From contig JBBELK010000569.1 of assembly GCA_037783545.1 (NCBI GenBank), positions 186,001 through 250,000 on the forward strand: a stretch of 64,000 nt of DNA, in the 5' to 3' direction. Positions 1 to 13,183 of this stretch are shown in pieces (positions within the stretch are counted from its first letter, which is position 1; each line of letters begins with the position of its first letter). The notes beneath the pieces were generated by a model. The model had not been told where the DNA came from. It did no database searches and saw only the letters and a program-made list of their open reading frames with translations. This DNA comes from Henricia sp. BOLD:AAB3569 (taxonomy: Eukaryota; Echinodermata; Asteroidea; Spinulosida; Echinasteridae). The position numbers and the translations under genes were made by a program.

Positions 1-17
1 AATTTGGAGGTCGAAAA

Positions 18-314
18 ATGTTCCGACGAACTTCAAATTTTGCATGCCCTAAGCTCTCTATATTGCGCACTTGTCATAAAAAATTGACAGACTTTCGCCG
101 GGAAATGGCAGAGAAATTTCAAAGTTTAGAAAAAACTGGGTTGAGGCTTCCTGACTGCTCTCACGCAAACCGTGGCTGTCTGTACACACCTCTTTGGGGT
201 ACTCCTGAGTTGTGCGCATGCTCAGTCATTCGGACTGTCGTAAACGCACCGCAGTTTGGCTCGGCAATTTGGTCAAAGTGTGGTCCAAACGTCGGCAAAT
301 TTGGAGGTCGAAAA
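18..314 (+). repeat. Representative 297-bp satellite monomer
   Basis: This is one full unit from ATG to the base before the next ATG. By hand count the consensus has 68 C and 70 G (46.5% GC) and 16 CpG dinucleotides, which is what base composition predicts. Recognisable landmarks in order are CCGACGAAC, GCATGCCC, TTGCGCACTTG, the A run, CGCCGGGAAATGGC, ACTGGGTTGAGGC, GTACACACC, the hairpin CAGTC-ATTCG-GACTG at 223-237, GTTAACGC (GTAAACG in this copy) and CGTCGGCAAATTTGG. There is no internal A/B-box pair, so the monomer itself is not tRNA-derived. I do not recognise it as a named satellite family. Confidence 0.9.
223..237. repeat. Monomer hairpin CAGTC-ATTCG-GACTG (first copy)
   Basis: Perfect 5-bp inverted repeat with a 5-base loop, present in almost every monomer. 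All eight SINE insertions fall inside this loop, after CAGTCAT. In some monomers of the right half the hairpin is weakened by CAGTAATTCGGAATG or CAGTAATTCGGACTG. Any role is inference; such short hairpins also arise by chance. Confidence 0.6.
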
Positions 315-3300
315 ATGTTCCGACGAACTTCAAATTTTGCATGCCCTAAACTCTCTTTATTGCGCACTTGTCATAAAAAATTGACAGACTTTCGCCGGGA
401 AATGGCAGAGAAATTTCAAAGTTTAGAAAAAAAACTGGGTTGAGGCTTCCTGACTGCTCTCACGCAAACCGTGGCTGTCTGTACACACCTCTTTGGGGTA
501 CTCCTGAGTTGTGCGCATGCTCAGTCATTCGGACTGTCGTTAACGCACCGCAGTTTGGCTCGGCAATTTGGTCAAAGTGTGGTCCAAACGTCGGCAAATT
601 AGGAGGTCGAAAAATGTTCCGACGAACTTCAAATTTTGCATGCCCTAAACTCTCTATATTGCGCACTTGTCATAACAAAATTGACAGACTTTCGCCGGGA
701 AATGGCAGAGAAATTTCAAAGTTTAGAAAAAACTGGGTTGAGGCTTCCTGACTGCTCTCACGCAAACCGTGGCTGTCTGTACACACCTCTTTGGGGTACT
801 CCTGAGTTGTGCGCATGCTCAGTCATTCGGACTGTCGTTAACGCACCGCAGTTTGGCTCGGCAATTTGGTCAAAGTGTGGTCCAAACGTCGGCAAATTTG
901 GAGGTCGAAAAATGTTCCGACGAACTTCAAATTTTGCATGCCCTAAACTCTCTATATTGCGCACTTGTCATAAAAAAATTGACAGACTTTCCCTGGGAAA
1001 TGGCAGAGAAATTTCAAAGTTTAGAAAAAAACTGGGTTGAGGCTTCCTGACTGCTCTCACGCAAACCGTGGCTGTCTGTACACACCTCTTTGGGGTACTC
1101 CTGAGTTGTGCGCATGCTCAGTCATTCGGACTGTCGTTAACGCACCGCAGTTTGGCTCGGCAATTTGGTCAAAGTGTGGTCCAAACGTCGGCAAATTTGG
1201 AGGTCGAAAAATGTTCCGACGAACTTCAAATTTTGCATGCCCTAAACTCTCTTTATTGCGCACTTGTCATAAAAAATTGACAGACTTTCGCCGGGAAATG
1301 GCAGAGAAATTTCAAAGTTGAGAAAAAACTGGGTTGAGGCTTCCTGACTGCTCTCACGCAAACCGTGGCTGTCTGTACACACCTCTTTGGGGTACTCCTG
1401 AGTTGTGCGCATGCTCAGTCATTCGGACTGTCGTTAACGCACCGCAGTTTGGCTCGGCAATTTGGTCAAAGTGTGGTCCAAACGTCGGCAAATTTGGAGG
1501 TCGAAAAATGTTCCGACGAACTTCAAATTGTGCATGCCCTAAACTCTCTATATTGCGCACTTGTCATAAAAAAATTGACAGACTTTCGCCGGGAAATGGC
1601 AGAGAAATTTCAAAGTTTAGAAAAAACTGGGTTGAGGCTTCCTGACTGCTCTCACGCAAACCGTGGCTGTCTGTACACACCTCTTTGGGGTACTCCTGAG
1701 TTGTGCGCATGCTCAGTCATTCGGACTGTCGTTAACGCACCGCAGTTTGGCTCGGCAATTTGGTCAAAGTGTGGTCCAAACGTCGGCAAATTTGGAGGTC
1801 GAAAAATGTTCCGACGAACTTCAAATTTTGCATGCCCTAAACTCTCTATATTGCGCACTTGTCATAAAAAAATTGACAGACTTTCGCCGGGAAATGGCAG
1901 AGAAATTTCAAAGTTTAAAAAAAAACTGGGTTGAGGCTTCCTGACTGCTCTCACGCAAACCGTGGCTGTCTGTACACACCTCTTTGGGGTACTCCTGAGT
2001 TGTGCGCATGCTCAGTCATTCGGACTGTCGTTAACGCACCGCAGTTTGGCTCGGCAATTTGGTCAAAGTGTGGTCCAAACGTCGGCAAATTTGGAGGTCG
2101 AAAAATGTTCCGACGAACTTCAAATTTTGCATGCCCTAAACTCTCTATATTGCGCACTTGTCATAACAAATTGACAGACTTTCGCCGGGAAATGGCAGAG
2201 AAATTTCAAAGTTTAGAAGAAACTGGGTTGAGGCTTCCTGACTGCTCTCACGCAAACCGTGGCTGTCTGTACACACCTCTTTGGGGTACTCCTGAGTTGT
2301 GCGCATGCTCAGTCATTCGGACTGTCGTTAACGCACCGCAGTTTGGCTCGGCAATTTGGTCAAAGTGTGGTCCAAACGTCGGCAAATTTGGAGGTCGAAA
2401 AATGTTCCGACGAACTTCAAATTTTGCATGCCCTAAACTCTCTATATTGCGCACTTGTCATAAAAAATTGACAGACTTTCGCCGGGAAATGGCAGAGAAA
2501 TTTCAAAGTTTAGAAAAAACTGGGTTGAGGCTTCCTGACTGCTCTCACGCAAACCGTGGCTGTCTGTACACACCTCTTTGGGGTACTCCTGAGTTGTGCG
2601 CATGCTCAGTCATTCGGACTGTCGTTAACGCACCGCAGTTTGGCTCGGCAATTTGGTCAAAGTGTGGTCCAAACGTCGGCAAATTTGGAGGTCGAAAAAT
2701 GTTCCGACGAACTTCATATTTTGCATGCCCTAAACTCTCTATATTGCGCACTTGTCATAAAAATATTGACAGACTTTCGCTGGGAAATGGCAGAGAAATT
2801 TCAAAGTTTAGAAAAAACTGGGTTGAGACTTCCTGACTGCTCTCACGCAAACCGTGGCTGTCTGTACACACCTCTTCGGGGTACTCCTGAGTTGTGCGCA
2901 TGCTCAGTCATTCGGACTGTCGTTAACGCACCGCAGTTTGGCTCGGCAATTTGGTCAAAGTGTGGTCCAAACGTCGGCAAATTTGGAGGTCGAAAATTGT
3001 TCCGACGAACTTCAAATTTTGCATGCCCTAAACTCTCTATATTGCGCACTTGTCATACAAAATTGACAGACTTTCGCCGGGAAATGGCAGAGAAATTTCA
3101 AAGTTTAGAAAAAACTGGGTTGAGGCTTCCTGACTGCTCTCACGCAAACCGTGGCTGTCTGTACACACCTCTTTGGGGTACTCCTGAGTTGTGCGCATGC
3201 TCAGTCATTCGGACTGTCGTAAACGCACCGCAGTTTGGCTCGGCAATTTGGTCAAAGTGTGGTCCAAACGTCGGCAAATTTGGAGGTCGAAAAATGTTCC

Positions 3301-6300
3301 GACGAACTTCAAATTTTGCATGCCCTAAACTCTCTATATTGCGCACTTGTCATAAAAAATTGACAGACTTTCGCCGGGAAATGGCAGAGAAATTTCAAAG
3401 TTTAGAAAAAACTGGGTTGAGGCTTCCTGACTGCTCTCACGCAAACCGTGGCTGTCTGTACACACCTCTTTGGGGTACTCCTGAGTTGTGCGCATGCTCA
3501 GTCATTCGGACTGTCGTAAACGCACCGCAGTTTGGCTCGGCAATTTGGTCAAAGTGTGGTCCAAACGTCGGCAAATTTGGAGGTCGAAAAATGTTCCGAC
3601 GAACTTCAAATTTTGCATGCCCTAAACTCTCTATATTGCGCACTTGTCATAAAAAAATTGACAGACTTTCGCCGGGAAATGGCAGAGAAATTTCAAAGTT
3701 TAGAAAAAACTGGGTTGAGGCTTCCTGACTGCTCTCACGCAAACCGTGGCTGTCTGTACACACCTCTTTGGGGTACTCCTGAGTTGTGCGCATGCTCAGT
3801 CATTCGGACTGTCGTTAACGCACCGCAGTTTGGCTCGGCAATTTGGTCAAAGTGTGGTCCAAACGTCGGCAAATTTGGAGGTCGAAAAATGTTCCGACGA
3901 ACTTCAAATTTTGCATGCCCTAAACTCTCTATATTGCGCACTTGTCATACAAAATTGACAGACTTTCGCCGGGAAATGGCAGAGAAATTTCAAAGTTTAG
4001 AAGAAACTGGGTTGAGGCTTCCTGACTGCTCTCACGCAAACCGTGGCTGTCTGTACACACCTCTTTGGGGTACTCCTGAGTTGTGCGCATGCTCAGTCAT
4101 TCGGACTGTCGTTAACGCACCGCAGTTTGGCTCGGCAATTTGGTCAAAGTGTGGTCCAAACGTCGGCAAATTTGGAGGTCGAAAAATGTTCCGACGAACT
4201 TCAAATTTTGCATGCCCTAAACTCTCTATATTGCGCACTTGTCATAAAAAATTGACAGACTTTCGCCGGGAAATGGCAGAGAAATTTCAAAGTTTAGAAA
4301 AAACTGGGTTGAGGCTTCCTGACTGCTCTCACGCAAACCGTGGCTGTGTGTACACACCTCTTTGGGGTACTCCTGAGTTGTGCGCATGCTCAGTCATTCG
4401 GACTGTCGTTAACGCACCGCAGTTTGGCTCGGCAATTTGGTCAAAGTGTGGTCCAAACGTCGGCAAATTTGGAGGTCGAAAAATGTTCCGACGAACTTCA
4501 AATTTTGCATGCCCTAAACTCTCTATATTGCGCACTTGTCATAAAAAAATTGACAGACTTTCGCCGGGAAATGGCAGAGAAATTTCAAAGTTTAGAAAAA
4601 ACTGGGTTGAGGCTTCCTGACTGCTCTCACGCAAACCGTGGCTGTCTGTACACACCTCTTTGGGGTACTCCTGAGTTGTGCGCATGCTCAGTCATTCGGA
4701 CTGTCGTAAACGCACCGCAGTTTGGCTCGGCAATTTGGTCAAAGTGTGGTCCAAACGTCGGCAAATTTGGAGGTCGAAAAATGTTCCGACGAACTTCAAA
4801 TTTTGCATGCCCTAAACTCTCTATATTGCGCACTTGTCATAAAAAATTGACAGACTTTCGCCGGGAAATGGCAGAGAAATTTCAAAGTTTAGAAAAAACT
4901 GGGTTGAGGCTTCCTGACTGCTCTCACGCAAACCGTGGCTGTGTGTACACACCTCTTTGGGGTACTCCTGAGTTGTGCGCATGCTCAGTCATTCGGACTG
5001 TCGTTAACGCACCGCAGTTTGGCTCGGCAATTTGGTCAAAGTGTGGTCCAAACGTCGGCAAATTTGGAGGTCGAAAAATGTTCCGACGAACTTCAAATTT
5101 TGCATGCCCTAAACTCTCTATATTGCGCACTTGTCATAAAAAAATTGACAGACTTTCGCCGGGAAATGGCAGAGAAATTTCAAAGTTTAGAAAAAACTGG
5201 GTTGAGGCTTCCTGACTGCTCTCACGCAAACCGTGGCTGTCTGTACACACCTCTTTGGGGTACTCCTGAGTTGTGCGCATGCTCAGTCATTCGGACTGTC
5301 GTTAACGCACCGCAGTTTGGCTCGGCAATTTGGTCAAAGTGTGGTCCAAACGTCGGCAAATTTTGAGGTCGAAAAATGTTCCGACGAACTTCAAATTTTG
5401 CATGCCCTAAACTCTCTATATTGCGCACTTGTCATACAAAATTGACAGACTTTCGCAGGGAAATGGCAGAGAAATTTCAAAGTTTAGAAAAAACTGGGTT
5501 GAGGCTTCCTGACTGCTCTCACGCAAACCGTGGCTGTCTGTACACACCTCTTTGGGGTACTCCTGAGTTGTGCGCATGCTCAGTCATTCGGACTGTCGTT
5601 AACGCACCGCAGTTTGGCTCGGCAATTTGGTCAAAGTGTGGTCCAAACGTCGGCAAATTTGGAGGTCGAAAAATGTTCCGACGAACTTCAAATTTTGCAT
5701 GCCCTAAACTCTCTTTATTGCGCACTTGTCATAAAAAATTGACAGACTTTCGCCGGGAAATGGCAGAGAAATTTCAAAGTTTAGAAAAAACTGGGTTTAG
5801 GCTTCCTGACTGCTCTCACGCAAACCGTGGCTGTCTGTACACACATCTTTGGGGTACTCCTGAGTTGTGCGCATGCTCAGTCATTCGGACTGTCGTTAAC
5901 GCACCGCAGTTTGGCTCGGCAATTTGGTCAAAGTGTGGTCCAAACGTCGGCAAATTTGGAGGTCGAAAAATGTTCCGACGAACTTCAAATTTTGCATGCC
6001 CTAAACTCTCTATATTGCGCACTTGTCATAAAAAATTGACAGACTTTCGCCGGGAAATGGCAGAGAAATTTCAAAGTTTAGAAAAAACTGGGTTGAGGCT
6101 TCCTGACTGCTCTCACGCAAACCGTGGCTGTCTGTACACACCTCTTTGGGGTACTCCTGAGTTGTGCGCATGCTCAGTCATTCGGACTGTCGTTAACGCA
6201 CCGCAGTTTGGCTCGGCAATTTGGTCAAAGTGTGGTCCAAACGTCGGCAAATTTGGAGGTCGAAAAATGTTCCGACGAACTTCAAATTTTGCATGCCCTA

Positions 6301-7005
6301 AACTCTCTATATTGCGCACTTGTCATACAAAATTGACAGACTTTCGCCGGGAAATGGCAGAGAAATTTCAAAGTTTAGAAGAAACTGGGTTGAGGCTTCC
6401 TGACTGCTCTCACGCAAACCGTGGCTGTCTGTACACACCTCTTTGGGGTACTCCTGAGTTGTGCGCATGCTCAGTCATTCGGACTGTCGTTAACGCACCG
6501 CAGTTTGGCTCGGCAATTTGGTCAAAGTGTGGTCCAAACGTCGGCAAATTTGGAGGTCGAAAAATGTTCCGACGAACTTCAAATTTTGCATGCCCTAAAC
6601 TCTCTATATTGCGCACTTGTCATAAAAAAATTGACAGACTTTCGCCGGGAAATGGCAGAGAAATTTCAAAGTTTAGAAAAAACTGGGTTGAGGCTTCCTG
6701 ACTGCTCTCACGCAAACCGTGGCTGTGTGTACACACCTCTTTGGGGTACTCCTGAGTTGTGCGCATGCTCAGTCATTCGGACTGTCGTTAACGCACCGCA
6801 GTTTGGCTCGGCAATTTGGTCAAAGTGTGGTCCAAACGTCGGCAAATTTGGAGGTCGAAAAATGTTCCGACGAACTTCAAATTTTGCATGCCCTAAACTC
6901 TCTATATTGCGCACTTGTCATAAAAAAATTGACAGACTTTCGCCGGGAAATGGCAGAGAAATTTCAAAGTTTAGAAAAAACTGGGTTGAGGCTTCCTGAC
7001 TGCTC

Positions 7006-8767
7006 TCACGCAAACCGTGGCTGTCTGTACACACCTCTTTGGGGTACTCCTGAGTTGTGCGCATGCTCAGTCATTCGGACTGTCGTTAACGCACCGCAGT
7101 TTGGCTCGGCAATTTGGTCAAAGTGTGGTCCAAACGTCGGCAAATTTTGAGGTCGAAAAATGTTCCGACGAACTTCAAATTTTGCATGCCCTAAACTCTC
7201 TATATTGCGCACTTGTCATACAAAATTGACAGACTTTCGCAGGGAAATGGCAGAGAAATTTCAAAGTTTAGAAAAAACTGGGTTGAGGCTTCCTGACTGC
7301 TCTCACGCAAACCGTGGCTGTCTGTACACACCTCTTTGGGGTACTCCTGAGTTGTGCGCATGCTCAGTCATTCGGACTGTCGTTAACGCACCGCAGTTTG
7401 GCTCGGCAATTTGGTCAAAGTGTGGTCCAAACGTCGGCAAATTTGGAGGTCGAAAAATGTTCCGACGAACTTCAAATTTTGCATGCCCTAAACTCTCTTT
7501 ATTGCGCACTTGTCATAAAAAATTGACAGACTTTCGCCGGGAAATGGCAGAGAAATTTCAAAGTTTAGAAAAAACTGGGTTTAGGCTTCCTGACTGCTCT
7601 CACGCAAACCGTGGCTGTCTGTACACACCTCTTTGGGGTACTCCTGAGTTGTGCGCATGCTCAGTCATTCGGACTGTCGTTAACGCACCGCAGTTTGGCT
7701 CGGCAATTTGGTCAAAGTGTGGTCCAAACGTCGGCAAATTTGGAGGTCGAAAAATGTTCCGACGAACTTCAAATTTTGCATGCCCTAAACTCTCTATATT
7801 GCGCACTTGTCATAAAAAATTGACAGACTTTCGCCGGGAAATGGCAGAGAAATTTCAAAGTTTAGAAAAAACTGGGTTGAGGCTTCCTGACTGCTCTCAC
7901 GCAAACCGTGGCTGTCTGTACACACCTCTTTGGGGTACTCCTGAGTTGTGCGCATGCTCAGTCATTCGGACTGTCGTTAACGCACCGCAGTTTGGCTCGG
8001 CAATTTGGTCAAAGTGTGGTCCAAACGTCGGCAAATTTGGAGGTCGAAAAATGTTCCAACGAACTTCATATTTTGCATGCCCTAAACTCTCTATATTGAC
8101 AGACTTTCGCCGGGAAATGGCAGAGAAATTTCAAAGTTTAGAAAAAACTGGGTTGAGGCTTCCTGACTGCTCTCACGCAAACCGTGGCTGTCTGTACACA
8201 CCTCTTTGGGGTACTCCTGAGTTGTGCGCATGCTCAGTCATTCGGACTGTCGTTAACGCACCGCAGTTTGGCTCGGCAATTTGGTCAAAGTGTGGTCCAA
8301 ACGTCGGCAAATTTGGAGGTCGAAAAATGTTCCGACGAACTTCAAATTTTGCATGCCCTAAACTCTCTATATTGCGCACTTGTCATAAAAAATTGACAGA
8401 CTTTCGCCGGGAAATGGCAGAGAAATTTCAAAGTTTAGAAAAAACTGGGTTGAGGCTTCCTGACTGCTCTCACGCAAACCGTGGCTGTGTGTACACACCT
8501 CTTTGGGGTACTCCTGAGTTGTGCGCATGCTCAGTCATTCGGACTGTCGTTAACGCACCGCAGTTTGGCTCGGCAATTTGGTCAAAGTGTGGTCCAAACG
8601 TCGGCAAATTTGGAGGTCGAAAAATGTTCCGACGAACTTCAAATTTTGCATGCCCTAAACTCTCTATATTGCGCACTTGTCATAAAAAAATTGACAGACT
8701 TTCGCCGGGAAATGGCAGAGAAATTTCAAAGTTTAGAAAAAACTGGGTTGAGGCTTCCTGACTGCTC
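7006..8767 (+). repeat. 1,762-bp HOR copy, complete
   Basis: Six monomers in the order m1 to m6, including the 276-bp m4 (deletion junction near 8095-8098) and m6 with GTGTGTACACAC near 8488. Length equals 6 x 297 minus 21 plus 1. The same unit recurs at 9957-11718 with the same length. Confidence 0.88.
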
Positions 8768-9956
8768 TCACGCAAACCGTGGCTGTCTGTACACACCTCT
8801 TTGGGGTACTCCTGAGTTGTGCGCATGCTCAGTCATTCGGACTGTCGTTAACGCACCGCAGTTTGGCTCGGCAATTTGGTCAAAGTGTGGTCCAAACGTC
8901 GGCAAATTTTGAGGTCGAAAAATGTTCCGACGAACTTCAAATTTTGCATGCCCTAAACTCTCTATATTGCGCACTTGTCATACAAAATTGACAGACTTTC
9001 GCAGGGAAATGGCAGAGAAATTTCAAAGTTTAGAAAAAACTGGGTTGAGGCTTCCTGACTGCTCTCACGCAAACCGTGGCTGTCTGTACACACCTCTTTG
9101 GGGTACTCCTGAGTTGTGCGCATGCTCAGTCATTCGGACTGTCGTTAACGCACCGCAGTTTGGCTCGGCAATTTGGTCAAAGTGTGGTCCAAACGTCGGC
9201 AAATTTGGAGGTCGAAAAATGTTCCGACGAACTTCAAATTTTGCATGCCCTAAACTCTCTTTATTGCGCACTTGTCATACAAAATTGACAGACTTTCGCC
9301 GGGAAATGGCAGAGAAATTTCAAAGTTTAGAAGAAACTGGGTTGAGGCTTCCTGACTGCTCTCACGCAAACCGTGGCTGTCTGTACACACCTCTTTGGGG
9401 TACTCCTGAGTTGTGCGCATGCTCAGTCATTCGGACTGTCGTTAACGCACCGCAGTTTGGCTCGGCAATTTGGTCAAAGTGTGGTCCAAACGTCGGCAAA
9501 TTTGGAGGTCGAAAAATGTTCCGACGAACTTCAAATTTTGCATGCCCTAAACTCTCTATATTGCGCACTTGTCATAAAAAATTGACAGACTTTCGCCGGG
9601 AAATGGCAGAGAAATTTCAAAGTTTAGAAAAAACTGGGTTGAGGCTTCCTGACTGCTCTCACGCAAACCGTGGCTGTGTGTACACACCTCTTTGGGGTAC
9701 TCCTGAGTTGTGCGCATGCTCAGTCATTCGGACTGTCGTTAACGCACCGCAGTTTGGCTCGGCAATTTGGTCAAAGTGTGGTCCAAACGTCGGCAAATTT
9801 GGAGGTCGAAAAATGTTCCGACGAACTTCAAATTTTGCATGCCCTAAACTCTCTATATTGCGCACTTGTCATAAAAAAATTGACAGACTTTCGCCGGGAA
9901 ATGGCAGAGAAATTTCAAAGTTTAGAAAAAACTGGGTTGAGGCTTCCTGACTGCTC

Positions 9957-11718
9957 TCACGCAAACCGTGGCTGTCTGTACACACCTCTTTGGGGTACTC
10001 CTGAGTTGTGCGCATGCTCAGTCATTCGGACTGTCGTTAACGCACCGCAGTTTGGCTCGGCAATTTGGTCAAAGTGTGGTCCAAACGTCGGCAAATTTTG
10101 AGGTCGAAAAATGTTCCGACGAACTTCAAATTTTGCATGCCCTAAACTCTCTATATTGCGCACTTGTCATACAAAATTGACAGACTTTCGCAGGGAAATG
10201 GCAGAGAAATTTCAAAGTTTAGAAAAAACTGGGTTGAGGCTTCCTGACTGCTCTCACGCAAACCGTGGCTGTCTGTACACACCTCTTTGGGGTACTCCTG
10301 AGTTGTGCGCATGCTCAGTCATTCGGACTGTCGTTAACGCACCGCAGTTTGGCTCGGCAATTTGGTCAAAGTGTGGTCCAAACGTCGGCAAATTTGGAGG
10401 TCGAAAAATGTTCCGACGAACTTCAAATTTTGCATGCCCTAAACTCTCTTTATTGCGCACTTGTCATAAAAAATTGACAGACTTTCGCCGGGAAATGGCA
10501 GAGAAATTTCAAAGTTTAGAAAAAACTGGGTTTAGGCTTCCTGACTGCTCTCACGCAAACCGTGGCTGTCTGTACACACCTCTTTGGGGTACTCCTGAGT
10601 TGTGCGCATGCTCAGTCATTCGGACTGTCGTTAACGCACCGCAGTTTGGCTCGGCAATTTGGTCAAAGTGTGGTCCAAACGTCGGCAAATTTGGAGGTCG
10701 AAAAATGTTCCGACGAACTTCAAATTTTGCATGCCCTAAACTCTCTATATTGCGCAATTGTCATAAAAAATTGACAGACTTTCGCCGGGAAATGGCAGAG
10801 AAATTTCAAAGTTTAGAAAAAACTGGGTTGAGGCTTCCTGACTGCTCTCACGCAAACCGTGGCTGTCTGTACACACCTCTTTGGGGTACTCCTGAGTTGT
10901 GCGCATGCTCAGTCATTCGGACTGTCGTTAACGCACCGCAGTTTGGCTCGGCAATTTGGTCAAAGTGTGGTCCAAACGTCGGCAAATTTGGAGGTCGAAA
11001 AATGTTCCAACGAACTTCATATTTTGCATGCCCTAAACTCTCTATATTGACAGACTTTCGCCGGGAAATGGCAGAGAAATTTCAAAGTTTAGAAAAAACT
11101 GGGTTGAGGCTTCCTGACTGCTCTCACGCAAACCGTGGCTGTCTGTACACACCTCTTTGGGGTACTCCTGAGTTGTGCGCATGCTCAGTCATTCGGACTG
11201 TCGTTAACGCACCGCAGTTTGGCTCGGCAATTTGGTCAAAGTGTGGTCCAAACGTCGGCAAATTTGGAGGTCGAAAAATGTTCCGACGAACTTCAAATTT
11301 TGCATGCCCTAAACTCTCTATATTGCGCACTTGTCATAAAAAATTGACAGACTTTCGCCGGGAAATGGCAGAGAAATTTCAAAGTTTAGAAAAAACTGGG
11401 TTGAGGCTTCCTGACTGCTCTCACGCAAACCGTGGCTGTGTGTACACACCTCTTTGGGGTACTCCTGAGTTGTGCGCATGCTCAGTCATTCGGACTGTCG
11501 TTAACGCACCGCAGTTTGGCTCGGCAATTTGGTCAAAGTGTGGTCCAAACGTCGGCAAATTTGGAGGTCGAAAAATGTTCCGACGAACTTCAAATTTTGC
11601 ATGCCCTAAACTCTCTATATTGCGCACTTGTCATAAAAAAATTGACAGACTTTCGCCGGGAAATGGCAGAGAAATTTCAAAGTTTAGAAAAAACTGGGTT
11701 GAGGCTTCCTGACTGCTC
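9957..11718 (+). repeat. 1,762-bp HOR copy, complete
   Basis: Same order and length as the copy at 7006, with the 276-bp monomer junction near 11046-11049. A private change TTGCGCAATTG appears near 10752. Confidence 0.88.
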
Positions 11719-13183
11719 TCACGCAAACCGTGGCTGTCTGTACACACCTCTTTGGGGTACTCCTGAGTTGTGCGCATGCTCAGTCATTCGGACTGTCGTT
11801 AACGCACCGCAGTTTGGCTCGGCAATTTGGTCAAAGTGTGGTCCAAACGTCGGCAAATTTTGAGGTCGAAAAATGTTCCGACGAACTTCAAATTTTGCAT
11901 GCCCTAAACTCTCTATATTGCGCACTTGTCATACAAAATTGACAGACTGTCGCAGGGAAATGGCAGAGAAATTTCAAAGTTTAGAAAAAACTGGGTTGAG
12001 GCTTCCTGACTGCTCTCACGCAAACCGTGGCTGTCTGTACACACCTCTTTGGGGTACTCCTGAGTTGTGCGCATGCTCAGTCATTCGGACTGTCGTTAAC
12101 GCACCGCAGTTTGGCTCGGCAATTTGGTCAAAGTGTGGTCCAAACGTCGGCAAATTTGGAGGTCGAAAAATGTTCCGACGAACTTCAAATTTTGCATGCC
12201 CTAAACTCTCTTTATTGCGCACTTGTCATAAAAAATTGACAGACTTTCGCCGGGAAATGGCAGAGAAATTTCAAAGTTTAGAAAAAACTGGGTTTAGGCT
12301 TCCTGACTGCTCTCACGCAAACCGTGGCTGTCTGTACACACCTCTTTGGGGTACTCCTGAGTTGTGCGCATGCTCAGTCATTCGGACTGTCGTTAACGCA
12401 CCGCAGTTTGGCTCGGCAATTTGGTCAAAGTGTGGTCCAAACGTCGGCAAATTTGGAGGTCGAAAAATGTTCCGACGAACTTCAAATTTTGCATGCCCTA
12501 AACTCTCTATATTGCGCACTTGTCATAAAAAATTGACAGACTTTCGCCGGGAAATGGCAGAGAAATTTCAAAGTTTAGAAAAAACTGGGTTGAGGCTTCC
12601 TGACTGCTCTCACGCAAACCGTGGCTGTCTGTACACACCTCTTTGGGGTACTCCTGAGTTGTGCGCATGCTCAGTCATTCGGACTGTCGTTAACGCACCG
12701 CAGTTTGGCTCGGCAATTTGGTCAAAGTGTGGTCCAAACGTCGGCAAATTTGGAGGTCGAAAAATGTTCCAACGAACTTCATATTTTGCATGCCCTAAAC
12801 TCTCTATATTGACAGACTTTCGCCGGGAAATGGCAGAGAAATTTCAAAGTTTAGAAAAAACTGGGTTGAGGCTTCCTGACTGCTCTCACGCAAACCGTGG
12901 CTGTCTGTACACACCTCTTTGGGGTACTCCTGAGTTGTGCGCATGCTCAGTCATTCGGACTGTCGTTAACGCACCGCAGTTTGGCTCGGCAATTTGGTCA
13001 AAGTGTGGTCCAAACGTCGGCAAATTTGGAGGTCGAAAAATGTTCCGACGAACTTCAAATTTTGCATGCCCTAAACTCTCTATATTGCGCACTTGTCATA
13101 AAAAAATTGACAGACTTTCGCCGGGAAATGGCAGAGAAATTTCAAAGTTTAGAAAAAACTGGGTTGAGGCTTCCTGACTGCTC
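11719..13183 (+). repeat. HOR copy lacking m6 (1,465 bp)
   Basis: Five monomers: m1, m2, m3, 276-bp m4 and m5. The GTGTGTACACAC monomer is absent and the extra A follows m5 instead. This is consistent with loss of one monomer by unequal exchange. A private change ACAGACTGTCGCAGG occurs near 11945. Confidence 0.85.

Larger units (their letters stand above)
1..5221 (+). repeat. 297-bp satellite array, mixed-variant section
   Basis: About 17.5 head-to-tail copies of the 297-bp monomer. ATGTTCCGACGAAC recurs at 18, 315 and onward at 297-299 bp spacing. Neighbouring copies differ by only a few bases. Common differences are the length of the A run in CATAAAAAATTG and in TTTAGAAAAAACTGGG (297 to 299 bp monomers), GTAAACG versus GTTAACG, CTCTTTATTG versus CTCTATATTG, and GGCTGTGTG versus GGCTGTCTG. 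No fixed higher-order order is obvious in this section except towards its end. No gene is seen: reading frames are interrupted by the 298-299 bp copies and are not maintained. Confidence 0.95.

Noticed and set aside
95-111. CENP-B box in the monomer (TTTCGCCGGGAAATGGC)
   Set aside because: It keeps TTCG, but the essential central A and the CGGG half do not match (about 6 of 9 essential bases). Centromere function cannot be claimed from it.
161-367. Recurrent 68-codon frame on the opposite strand in nearly every monomer, and a 70-codon frame on the + strand
   Set aside because: Both are fixed shadows of the same monomer. They repeat about 200 times without any start context, domain or selection signal.
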